The translations under genes were made by a program, and so were the position numbers. Of a DNA stretch of 25,710 nucleotides, positions 7,831 through 14,385 are shown one piece after another. The notes under the pieces were generated by a model. That model saw only the letters and a program-made list of their open reading frames with translations, did no database searches and had not been told where the DNA came from. Where the stretch lies: positions 1 through 25,710 of IMG/VR virus record IMGVR_UViG_3300042321_000356, one strand, 5' to 3'. The stretch's first letter is position 1, and each line of letters opens with the position of its first letter. This stretch comes from a virus.

Positions 7831-7891
7831 CTGATGAGCCGCATCAGTACGGTTGGTGGCTAGACTACATCATTTGATGCAGTCTGGCAAT
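7831..7891 (-). promoter_or_regulatory. Leader of the scaffold gene with two hairpins and a repeated promoter-like element
   Basis: Between the 90-aa gene and the scaffold gene lie CTGATG-agccg-CATCAG (7831-7847) and an imperfect hairpin AGACTaCATCA/TGATGcAGTCT (7862-7885). At 7878-7891 the minus strand carries ATTGCCAGACTGCA, found again at 8223-8236. A -35-like TTGCCA is part of it, but the matching -10 (TAGTCT at 7862-7867) is weak. It may be a leader or processing structure, a weak late promoter, or both. Confidence 0.4.
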
Positions 7892-7895
7892 CTTG

Positions 7896-8168
7896 TTACG
7901 CTTCTACTTCTGGTAGTGTTTCTGGCGCAATTTTTGGGTGCTTTGCTGCATACGCAGCTATCACTTCGGCAGTGTGTATTGCGGCGCAGACAGCTTGTAC
8001 GCGTGCATCTTGGGCGCTGTAGTCATCGCCGGGGGCGACAACGTGATGGTGGAATGTAACGCTGATTTGTTCACCGTCTTCGAGAATGGCGGTCTTTGTG
8101 CGGACTTGCACTGCACCCTCCTCAAAAACTTCAATGCTATCGGCTAATACATTTTTTTCTAAGGCCAT
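7896..8168 (-). CDS. Small protein associated with the tail-fibre module (90 aa)
   Basis: The likely start is ATG 8168, 7 nt after an AGGAG ribosome-binding site; an ATG two codons earlier is too close to that site. The 90-aa product has strand-like ends and two helices: VFEEGAVQVRTKTAILEDGE (residues 14-33) is a beta-hairpin pattern that recurs in small proteins beside fibre genes of many phages and prophages. Next come HHHVVAPGDD and a C-terminal Ala-rich part (AAIHTAEVIAAYAAKHPKIA). It is encoded between the spike module and the scaffold gene and has a candidate promoter just upstream (8208-8235). A fibre-assembly or chaperone role is only an inference from neighbourhood. Confidence 0.62.
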   Translation of the reverse strand: MALEKNVLADSIEVFEEGAVQVRTKTAILEDGEQISVTFHHHVVAPGDDYSAQDARVQAVCAAIHTAEVIAAYAAKHPKIAPETLPEVEA

Positions 8169-8207
8169 TTTCATTCTCCTGTTTCCAGCCCAGCTATTTG
8201 GCTGGAT

Positions 8208-8235
8208 ATTAAATCTATGTATTGCAGTCTGGCAA
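8208..8235 (-). promoter_or_regulatory. Candidate late promoter upstream of the 90-aa, scaffold and coat genes
   Basis: On the minus strand TTGCCA (8235-8230) and TTTAAT (8213-8208) are separated by 16 bp, each matching the sigma70 consensus at 5 of 6 positions. The -35 lies inside a 14-bp element (ATTGCCAGACTGCA) that is repeated at 7878-7891. A promoter here would raise output of scaffold and coat relative to the fibre genes before them. A CCAGCC/GGCTGG dyad (8185-8205) spans the expected start point. Confidence 0.42.
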
Positions 8236-8241
8236 TATCCG

Positions 8242-9783
8242 TTAAGCGCGGACAAATTCGATTGATTGCACGAAAATATCCGCCGTCGTTGTTGCGCGGG
8301 TAAAATAAGCACCAAACAGGCTGCTAACAGCGGGTGCAACTACAGTGCCGACCAGCGTTGTTGTGTAGCTTGGTAACAAGGATACGGCGGTCAACGGGCC
8401 ACCAGCGCCGAAGCCGACAGCGTAAGAAGCGTTTAGCGTTTCAGATGACGGTGACCGAGCGGTAATGTAAACTTCATAGCTTACACCGACTTGAAGCGGA
8501 TGCAAAACGGTTGCGCTCACCTTTGGCAGCATAACAAAGAAAGGTGAGTTAGCCCCTGTCATAGTCGGTTTAATGACTATAGAGTCGCTCCCATTATATC
8601 CACATTCTTCGCCAGCGTCATTTGTGAAAAATCCTGCGTTCGGGGCTACATTTGACGCACTCAGCGTTGCGCCAGTGAGAGTGGCGACAGCGCGTTCAGT
8701 GTTGCGAAAGCCGTTATAGTTTGTGGTTGAAGGCACAACTATATCATAGTTGGCTGTATGCGTTGGGTTAAACACAAGGCTAAGATAGCTGCCTTCAATT
8801 TTTAACAGCTTTCCTTCAACCGCCGGAACACCTGTTGTCCCCGGATCATACAGTTTAACACTGCGTGCTGGGGTGTCGCCATCCAGATAAAATACGAAGT
8901 CAGTGTACTCACCTTGTCCGTCTGTACGGTTGTCTACACATACAATCGTGAACGGTGACGCAGGAACATTTGCGCCATATTGCGGGCATCCAATGTTCGT
9001 CATATCAATAGCGCCGACGGCTGGTTCACCAGCAGCCTGTTCGATATAGTTATTGTAAAGCCGCACATGGAGAGAACAGGTCTTAATGTGAGTTCCGCCA
9101 GCGTCGGCCATAACCAAAATATCGTTGTTTTCGATATGGTTTTGCGAACCGAAAGTGCCTGTGCTGATTTCAAGGATGTTATAGCTGGTAGCGTATGCAA
9201 TCCTGTTTACAACTACACGGCCAATGTCGCAGCCCTGCATCATTAAGTTAATGTCAAAACGTTGAATTTTGCAGTTTTCGATTACAAAGCCGAATACTTT
9301 ACTCATGGAAATGCCAGTGCCGACACCGTCTGAACGGGCAATCAGAGAGCAGCTACGGATGACAGGCTTCATGATAAACGGTGTAGGGCCGACTTCGGCA
9401 ATCGTTTTGGTTTCGTCGTTAAGCCGAATTGGAAAATCAGCCGAAAGACGCAGATTTTCAATGGTAACGCCGTCAATCTGTTGAGATGGAGCGGTAACAT
9501 CCTGAACCATTTGAAAAATACCGCTGCCAACAACAACGTTATTGATTATAGAGCCATCATCAAACTCGCCGCCGTTCGAGCCAAAAACGTGTTGGCCGGG
9601 GCGCAACTGAATAGGCGCAGTAACTTTATACACGCCTTCAGGCACAAACACTTCTAAGTTTGCCGCAACCGCAGCAACGAAAGCTGCCGTGCTGTCTGCA
9701 ACGCCAGTAGAGTCAGCGCCATAGTCCAGCACGTTTGCTGGAGCAGACTTAATCATCGAATATGTGGCTTTGGTCAGCGTCAT
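8242..9783 (-). CDS. Tailspike-like protein with right-handed beta-helix (pectate-lyase-3-like), 513 aa
   Basis: Residues 17-40 (ANVLDYGADSTGVADSTAAF and on) are the pectate-lyase-3-type entry motif, in which an NVLDYGA segment leads into a beta-helix. Short repeated strands follow, with Asn/Ile/Val stacks such as VIENCKIQRFDINLMMQGCD and NHIENNDILVMADAGGTHIK (about 165-230). The last ~150 residues (from about 360) look like a separate beta-sandwich, possibly carbohydrate-binding or for trimer formation, ending in IFVQSIEFVRA. It lacks the P22-like head-binding N-terminus seen in the 788-aa spike, so it probably attaches through another tail protein. Such spikes often cut capsule or O-antigen, but no catalytic residues can be assigned. 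An AAAGG ribosome-binding site precedes the start. Confidence 0.8.
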   Translation of the reverse strand: MTLTKATYSMIKSAPANVLDYGADSTGVADSTAAFVAAVAANLEVFVPEGVYKVTAPIQLRPGQHVFGSNGGEFDDGSIINNVVVGSGIFQMVQDVTAPSQQIDGVTIENLRLSADFPIRLNDETKTIAEVGPTPFIMKPVIRSCSLIARSDGVGTGISMSKVFGFVIENCKIQRFDINLMMQGCDIGRVVVNRIAYATSYNILEISTGTFGSQNHIENNDILVMADAGGTHIKTCSLHVRLYNNYIEQAAGEPAVGAIDMTNIGCPQYGANVPASPFTIVCVDNRTDGQGEYTDFVFYLDGDTPARSVKLYDPGTTGVPAVEGKLLKIEGSYLSLVFNPTHTANYDIVVPSTTNYNGFRNTERAVATLTGATLSASNVAPNAGFFTNDAGEECGYNGSDSIVIKPTMTGANSPFFVMLPKVSATVLHPLQVGVSYEVYITARSPSSETLNASYAVGFGAGGPLTAVSLLPSYTTTLVGTVVAPAVSSLFGAYFTRATTTADIFVQSIEFVRA

Positions 9784-9793
9784 GTTAAAACCT

Positions 9794-11158
9794 TTATATC
9801 GAAGTTATAGTCTGCCAAGCAGCGCCCGAATAAACACAGAGTTTTGAAAGTGTCGTGTCAAAAACAACAGTTCCAGCCGAAGGTGTAATTGCGTTCTTTT
9901 CGGTGCTAGTCATGTTTGGAAAACGCACACCCTTTGTCGTTGACTGAACGTCAAGGATAGCCGTTGCGGCGGGTGTAGTTGTGCCAATTCCAAGGTTTCC
10001 AGACAAATCAAGAGTCATGGCTGTAGTATATGAAATTGCATTTCCAGCAGTTCCAGAGCCAGCAAGTTGCCATTGGTATCCTACACCGCTGAGTACCCGA
10101 AAGCGTTGCGCGGTATCGCTAGAGATATAGGTATCATTAATAGAACCGTTATTAACAAACCATGTCTGTATGTTTCCGGGGACTGAATAGGGTTCAGAAA
10201 AAATTGTTCCTGTAGTGCCAACGGATATTGAGTTAGCAACTTTTAAGTTGCCAAGCGTGTCTAGCGTCATACCGTTCGTGTATGTGCCGGAGACTTCGGC
10301 TGCGTTGTCAGCAGTAACCAGCCATTCCCAGCCAGCGCCGCCTTGCGCCGCATCACGCGATGCACGCATAAGAGCGCCGCCAGCGGTTCCAGATCGGTTT
10401 ACTTCAAAGCCAGAATAATAGAAAGAACCTGAAAGTTCTGATGTAGCGCGAACTGTCGTGTTAGACGCGCTGGACTGAGCGTGTACGCGAGTAGCTGGCG
10501 ATGCTGTACCAACGCCGAGATTGCTGGCAGTGTCAATCGTCATGGCCGTAACAGTGTTGTTTACGCCAAAGCCCAGTGGAATGGAACTGCCTGTGGTGAT
10601 GCCTTTGGCAGTAGTGCCAATTACGAGGTTGCCCGCAGAAACAGTGACATTTCCGCCAGAGGCAAAATACATACGATATGTTGCCGCGCTACCTGCGGAA
10701 ATATACAAATCGGTACTATTGTTGGGTGACCCCATATACCAGTTTTCATAGCCTGTACGGAGAAACTGAATGTTGGGGCTAGCAGCGGCTGCAATTAGCC
10801 TTAAGTTAGACCCAACCGCGCCAGTTCCTGTAGAGGTAATATTTCCCGTAGCCGCAATGGATGATGTTTCTAAACCTGAACCAACTATACGCAGGCGCTC
10901 CGTCCCGCCTTGGCTAAACGCAATTAAGTCCGCCCCCGGCGACCACATACCTGTATTGGTGTCACCAGTAAATGTGTAAGAAGGTAACGCTGCCGTGCCT
11001 AAGCCGTTGGCTACGCTGCTAGAGCTTACAGATCGCCCCGCCGTAAGATCGGCAACCGAAACCTTGACGGTGCTACCTCCCTGCACAATCGGTAAAACTT
11101 CCGTCCCCGCTAAGGGGGTAGCAGATGCGGTTAATGCAGAAATTTTCTTGTCGGCCAT
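9794..11158 (-). CDS. Tail fibre-like protein with repeated GNLGIGT-type units (454 aa)
   Basis: The N-terminus (MADKKISALTASATPLAGTE, residues 1-20) followed by VLPIVQGGSTVKVSVADL is a short attachment piece frequent in phage fibres. The body has repeated elongated beta units of the type MTxDxxxNLGxGT: MTIDTASNLGVGTASP, MTLDTLGNLKVANS and MTLDLSGNLGIGTTTP. The C-terminus (TKGVRFPNMTSTEKNAITPS then AGTVVFDTTLSKLCVYSGAA) resembles the end piece usually found before or instead of an intramolecular chaperone. There are no enzyme motifs, so this is probably a binding or spacer fibre between the two beta-helix spikes encoded on either side. The call is by pattern; receptor unknown. Confidence 0.78.
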   Translation of the reverse strand: MADKKISALTASATPLAGTEVLPIVQGGSTVKVSVADLTAGRSVSSSSVANGLGTAALPSYTFTGDTNTGMWSPGADLIAFSQGGTERLRIVGSGLETSSIAATGNITSTGTGAVGSNLRLIAAAASPNIQFLRTGYENWYMGSPNNSTDLYISAGSAATYRMYFASGGNVTVSAGNLVIGTTAKGITTGSSIPLGFGVNNTVTAMTIDTASNLGVGTASPATRVHAQSSASNTTVRATSELSGSFYYSGFEVNRSGTAGGALMRASRDAAQGGAGWEWLVTADNAAEVSGTYTNGMTLDTLGNLKVANSISVGTTGTIFSEPYSVPGNIQTWFVNNGSINDTYISSDTAQRFRVLSGVGYQWQLAGSGTAGNAISYTTAMTLDLSGNLGIGTTTPAATAILDVQSTTKGVRFPNMTSTEKNAITPSAGTVVFDTTLSKLCVYSGAAWQTITSI

Positions 11159-11171
11159 TTATTAAAATCCT

Positions 11172-13538
11172 TTATAGATTGCCAGTACTTACCCATGTTC
11201 CGGGGGTTCCCGCTACCGTACACATCCAACCTTTAGGTTGACCAACCGCAGGTGTGCTGTTCGCAGACTGATCTCCGACATCCCATGCGCCCGTTGCGGG
11301 AGCAGCAGTAGTTTGCCATGTGAACTTATCACCTAGTCGAGTCACAATTCGTCCAACAGTAGCGCCGCCCAGAGCAGCTCCTGACACTTGTGTCGTGACA
11401 TTAATGAAGCGGTTGTCTACAAGCGGGATAGTGTGGTTTCCAGTAGTTCCCGAAATCATAAACCCAGTGTTGCAATCGCGGAACGTATTGCGTTCGTATA
11501 TATAGTTAGGTGATCGTCCGGTAGTATAATATTGGGCTGCATAGAAGCCGTAGTAGAAATTATCTATTTCGTTATCAATTATGCGGGCATTTTCAGTTTG
11601 CGATGAAATTCTAATTCCGGCGTTTTGATCGCTCACCGTTGTGTTGTCATTTCCAGTAATCCGATTTCCTTTGACAACCAAAGTGCGCGTTGAAGCCTGC
11701 ATATCTATTGCAATACCGGTAACGGCGCTACCAGACGTGCGAACAATACGATTACGAACAATGTTATGCCCTGCAATGTTTGCGTTTCCAGCATTTGGGA
11801 CCACACTAATGTCATTACCGACATTGCTCAAGAATGTGTTGTCCGCAACTTCTACAAAAGCACTGTTGGTCGTAAGCACTAAGCCTTTGCCAAGTGACCC
11901 TTGGACAGTGTTGCTGCGTATTGACGCGGAGATAACAGGAGCAGTAGTAGCATTAACAGTGATGCCGCCTGTGTTTACGTTTGTATTTTGAAAGCGCGAT
12001 ATATAATTTCCGACAACTTCTTCGTAGCCAGACTGGACAAAATAGATTCCGCCAGAAAGAGTATTGGCCGTGTCATAGCCGTTTAGATCGCAAATGTTAT
12101 TAGCAATGATAACGGGACCAGACGAAACGCCTTGCTTATAAATGCCTGTCCAGCGTGTGTTGCGGCAAACATTTCCTGACACAACGGTGCGGGGGCCGGA
12201 AACTGTGCTTGAGTTATAACCGATAACAATCCCATGCCGCCTGTTTCCGCCGGTTGCGGCCAACGCCCACGTCCCTGTTTCCGTGCAGGTTGTAGTGTCA
12301 AGCGTTACGCAAGTATTGTTGGATACCAAAATGTCGCCGTCATACCCAAGAGCGTCAATAAAAATGCCTTGGCTGTTATTAGACAGGCAGAAATTGCCGT
12401 CTATGATGTGACGTTCCGATGCTCCTGACGAGTAAAGTAAAATATCTGATGCTGAAGCTGCCGTCGAAACACCTGACGTAAACTTACCGCCATAGATACG
12501 GTTGCCACGAACTACGCTGTTTTGAACATTGCGGATGTGAACGCCGACGCCGCCGAGATCGCCCAGTTCTAGAAAGCAATCCAACACAGATAGATTGTTT
12601 ACCGCAGACGCATAAACGCAGTTTACAAAATCAGTGTCGTTTCCGTCCGCAACTTTCATGCGAAGCGCACGAAACGTATTGCTGTTACCCGCGATAAATA
12701 CATCTTTGTTCAGTGTAACTTGCTGGATAAGACTATCCCAGCCATCGCCATAAACCGTGACGCCGTTTGGTACGGTTATGTCGTCAGTAATTTTGTAATA
12801 TGTTGTTGTCGCAGGGACATATACAGCCGCCACGCCGTTGTTAACCGCAGCCTGAATAGCAGCCGTATCATCAGCCGCACCATCGCCAACAGCGCCGAAG
12901 TCCTTAACCGAGACGTACTGGGCTAATTTATTTTCGACGTTAGTAGCAACACTACCTGTAAAGGGTGGGGAATATCCGACATCTGATGCGTCTACAGCCC
13001 CTGTAGATACAGAAATAGCGGTCGTAAACTTCACTTCTCCGCCGACATGTACGCCAGACGTAAACGTCACGGTGTCGCTGTCCGTTTCAAGATAGCTGTC
13101 GCCGACATACTGGTTCACGCCGTCGATGTAGACCGTCAGCGAGTTAGTGCCGGGCGTGTAATTGATCGTCGAAAGGTTAAACACAGTCTGGCCGGCGGTG
13201 GCCGTAATGACTTCTTCCTGCACCGTGTAGTTGACGAAGTTCGAGTTGACGCCGGTAATGTTATCGTAAGTGCCAAGCAGGATGCCTGTCGCTGTTTCGA
13301 TGACAAACTTATAGACCAGACCGTCAGTCAGCCAAATCTCACCGCCCGGTACGCGTCCTGCGCTATCCAGAATGATGGGGTTGCTGTGCGGCGTAGCGCC
13401 TGACGCGCTGGTATACGTTGCCTGCGGCGTAGTTGTGCCGGCTGCATAGGTATAAATCTTGCCGCCCGACAGGATAACGCCGTTATTGTCGAAGAACTGC
13501 GCTGCGAAGCCGCCGATGGGTGAGGGGGTTACTGACAT
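11172..13538 (-). CDS. Tailspike with P22-gp9-like head-binding N-terminus and beta-helix body (788 aa)
   Basis: I take ATG 13538 as the start because a GGAG site lies 8 nt upstream and the N-terminus then reads MSVTPSPIGGFAAQFFDNNG, as in gp9-type head-binding domains. The longer frame from 13697 would overlap the 53-aa gene. Residues 1-100 form the particle-binding domain (NNGVILSGGKIYTYAAGTT, PIILDSAGRVPGGEIWL). Residues 106-180 are a second small domain (ATAGQTVFNLSTINYTPGTN). SVKDFGAVGDGAADDTAAIQ (210-229) then opens a right-handed beta-helix of pectate-lyase-3 type with many VVRGNRI/VISGNVC-like coils up to about 700. The protein probably trimerises and digests or binds host polysaccharide. 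It is the only one of the three with a head-binding domain, so it likely anchors the others. Confidence 0.85.
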   Translation of the reverse strand: MSVTPSPIGGFAAQFFDNNGVILSGGKIYTYAAGTTTPQATYTSASGATPHSNPIILDSAGRVPGGEIWLTDGLVYKFVIETATGILLGTYDNITGVNSNFVNYTVQEEVITATAGQTVFNLSTINYTPGTNSLTVYIDGVNQYVGDSYLETDSDTVTFTSGVHVGGEVKFTTAISVSTGAVDASDVGYSPPFTGSVATNVENKLAQYVSVKDFGAVGDGAADDTAAIQAAVNNGVAAVYVPATTTYYKITDDITVPNGVTVYGDGWDSLIQQVTLNKDVFIAGNSNTFRALRMKVADGNDTDFVNCVYASAVNNLSVLDCFLELGDLGGVGVHIRNVQNSVVRGNRIYGGKFTSGVSTAASASDILLYSSGASERHIIDGNFCLSNNSQGIFIDALGYDGDILVSNNTCVTLDTTTCTETGTWALAATGGNRRHGIVIGYNSSTVSGPRTVVSGNVCRNTRWTGIYKQGVSSGPVIIANNICDLNGYDTANTLSGGIYFVQSGYEEVVGNYISRFQNTNVNTGGITVNATTAPVISASIRSNTVQGSLGKGLVLTTNSAFVEVADNTFLSNVGNDISVVPNAGNANIAGHNIVRNRIVRTSGSAVTGIAIDMQASTRTLVVKGNRITGNDNTTVSDQNAGIRISSQTENARIIDNEIDNFYYGFYAAQYYTTGRSPNYIYERNTFRDCNTGFMISGTTGNHTIPLVDNRFINVTTQVSGAALGGATVGRIVTRLGDKFTWQTTAAPATGAWDVGDQSANSTPAVGQPKGWMCTVAGTPGTWVSTGNL

Positions 13539-13542
13539 CAAA

Positions 13543-13704
13543 TTACTCCAGCAGCAACAATCCGCCGTCCTCTTGGACGAGGTTGTCTCCGTTTTCAGTT
13601 TCGAGGTTGCCCTGCGCTTGATCCGGACCATAGCCAGAAAAAAACGAGATAATGCTGCCCAGACCGAGCGCAATACCGTTACGAAGGGCGCCACCAAACC
13701 CCAT
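13543..13704 (-). CDS. Short hypothetical protein before the tailspike (53 aa)
   Basis: A 53-codon frame from ATG 13704 to TAA 13543, sitting 3 nt after the 101-aa gene and 4 nt before the tailspike start. The tailspike ribosome-binding site lies within its last codons. The product starts with a Gly-rich apolar part (MGFGGALRNGIALGLGSIIS then FFSG, residues 1-24), possibly one short membrane-interacting helix. It ends with an acidic half (NLETENGDNLVQEDGGLLLL). Small proteins of this shape lie beside fibre genes in several podoviruses. Function unknown. The exact fit between neighbours argues for coding. Confidence 0.5.
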   Translation of the reverse strand: MGFGGALRNGIALGLGSIISFFSGYGPDQAQGNLETENGDNLVQEDGGLLLLE

Positions 13705-13707
13705 ATA

Positions 13708-14013
13708 TTAATTCCGGTTGATCGGCTTGGCGTACACCGTACCGTCGTTTGTCACGCGGATTGCGCTCACACGCCAAGGCGCGCCCGACGTGTTGACAGT
13801 CAGCACAAAAGGAATTGGCGTAAATGGCGGGATTGGCGTGCTGGCAGTCGTAGCGACAGCGCCGACGCCTACTTCGACGTAGCAAGCCTGATCCGACCAG
13901 ACCACAACGCCCTGCGCGCCGGGAGGCCATGTGGACGTGTTACCAGCAGTGCCGGTATACGCCACGCTGTATGCAGGATAATCAGCTTTGCTTAGTGGGT
14001 TTAAGAGTTCCAT
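13708..14013 (-). CDS. Hypothetical structural-type protein (101 aa)
   Basis: A 101-aa protein with a good start (AAGGAC 6 nt before ATG 14013). The composition is beta-rich with many Pro, Thr and Val: YVEVGVGAVATTASTPIPPF (residues 45-64), then TPIPFVLTVNTSGAPWRVSA, VTNDGTVYAKPINRN at the end. This suggests a small beta-sandwich like those forming collars or head-completion rings. It sits between a DUF5856-like gene and the tailspike module. I do not recognise the family; placement among virion genes is the only clue. Confidence 0.55.
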   Translation of the reverse strand: MELLNPLSKADYPAYSVAYTGTAGNTSTWPPGAQGVVVWSDQACYVEVGVGAVATTASTPIPPFTPIPFVLTVNTSGAPWRVSAIRVTNDGTVYAKPINRN

Positions 14014-14022
14014 AGCGCGTCC

Positions 14023-14385
14023 TTATGCGAGAAATTTCAGTTTATACAGTGTGCTGTAATACAGCCCAAAAATCTCGTCGATAATGTTTTGGATTGGGGT
14101 GCAATCCTTATCGACGACTTTATACCGCATTTCCATCAGTTCGTCTACTTGACCTTCAAGAAACTCGACAATGTTGTTGGTTTTCTTAGCTGACATGAGC
14201 GAAATAGGACCGATTAGGCCATATTTTCCTTGGTACGCTTCCGCGTATTTGTCCGCCAAATCAATGATTTCACTGTAAAACTTCCGCAACGCTTTATGCT
14301 TTGCGTAGCTGCGTGTGTTCAAATGCGTCGAGTGTGCCACGTCACGCGCAAGAAACAATGTACCTACAAAATCAGCGCAACTCAT
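14023..14385 (-). CDS. DUF5856-like helical phage protein (120 aa)
   Basis: The protein is almost entirely helical and starts MSCADFVGTLFLARDVAHST followed by HLNTRSYAKHKALRKFYSEI. The pattern A-R-D-x-A-H-x-x-H-L-x-T-x-S-Y-A-x-H-x-A-L-x-x-F-Y matches what I know as DUF5856, a family found mainly in phages. Histidines and acidic residues at helix positions (D15, H18, H21, H29, later E39, E48) are arranged as in ferritin-like four-helix bundles, so a metal-binding or Dps-like role is possible but unproven. The start overlaps the portal stop (TAATG). Length agrees with the family. Confidence 0.7.
   Translation of the reverse strand: MSCADFVGTLFLARDVAHSTHLNTRSYAKHKALRKFYSEIIDLADKYAEAYQGKYGLIGPISLMSAKKTNNIVEFLEGQVDELMEMRYKVVDKDCTPIQNIIDEIFGLYYSTLYKLKFLA

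Noticed and set aside
8185-8205. CCAGCC/GGCTGG hairpin as a terminator
   Set aside because: No T tract follows on either strand. It may be an operator or leader fold, but it is not a typical intrinsic terminator.
8169-8339. Extended 147-aa version of the 90-aa gene
   Set aside because: It would overlap the end of the spike gene, and the N-terminus looks random; ATG 8168 has AGGAG at good distance.
12083-13403. Short antisense frames over the tailspike
   Set aside because: Shadow frames caused by the repetitive beta-helix codons; no start signals or domain patterns.
13539-13697. Long N-terminal extension (53 residues) of the tailspike
   Set aside because: It covers the 53-aa gene in another frame, and the MSVTPSP start has a GGAG site and matches the usual head-binding N-terminus.
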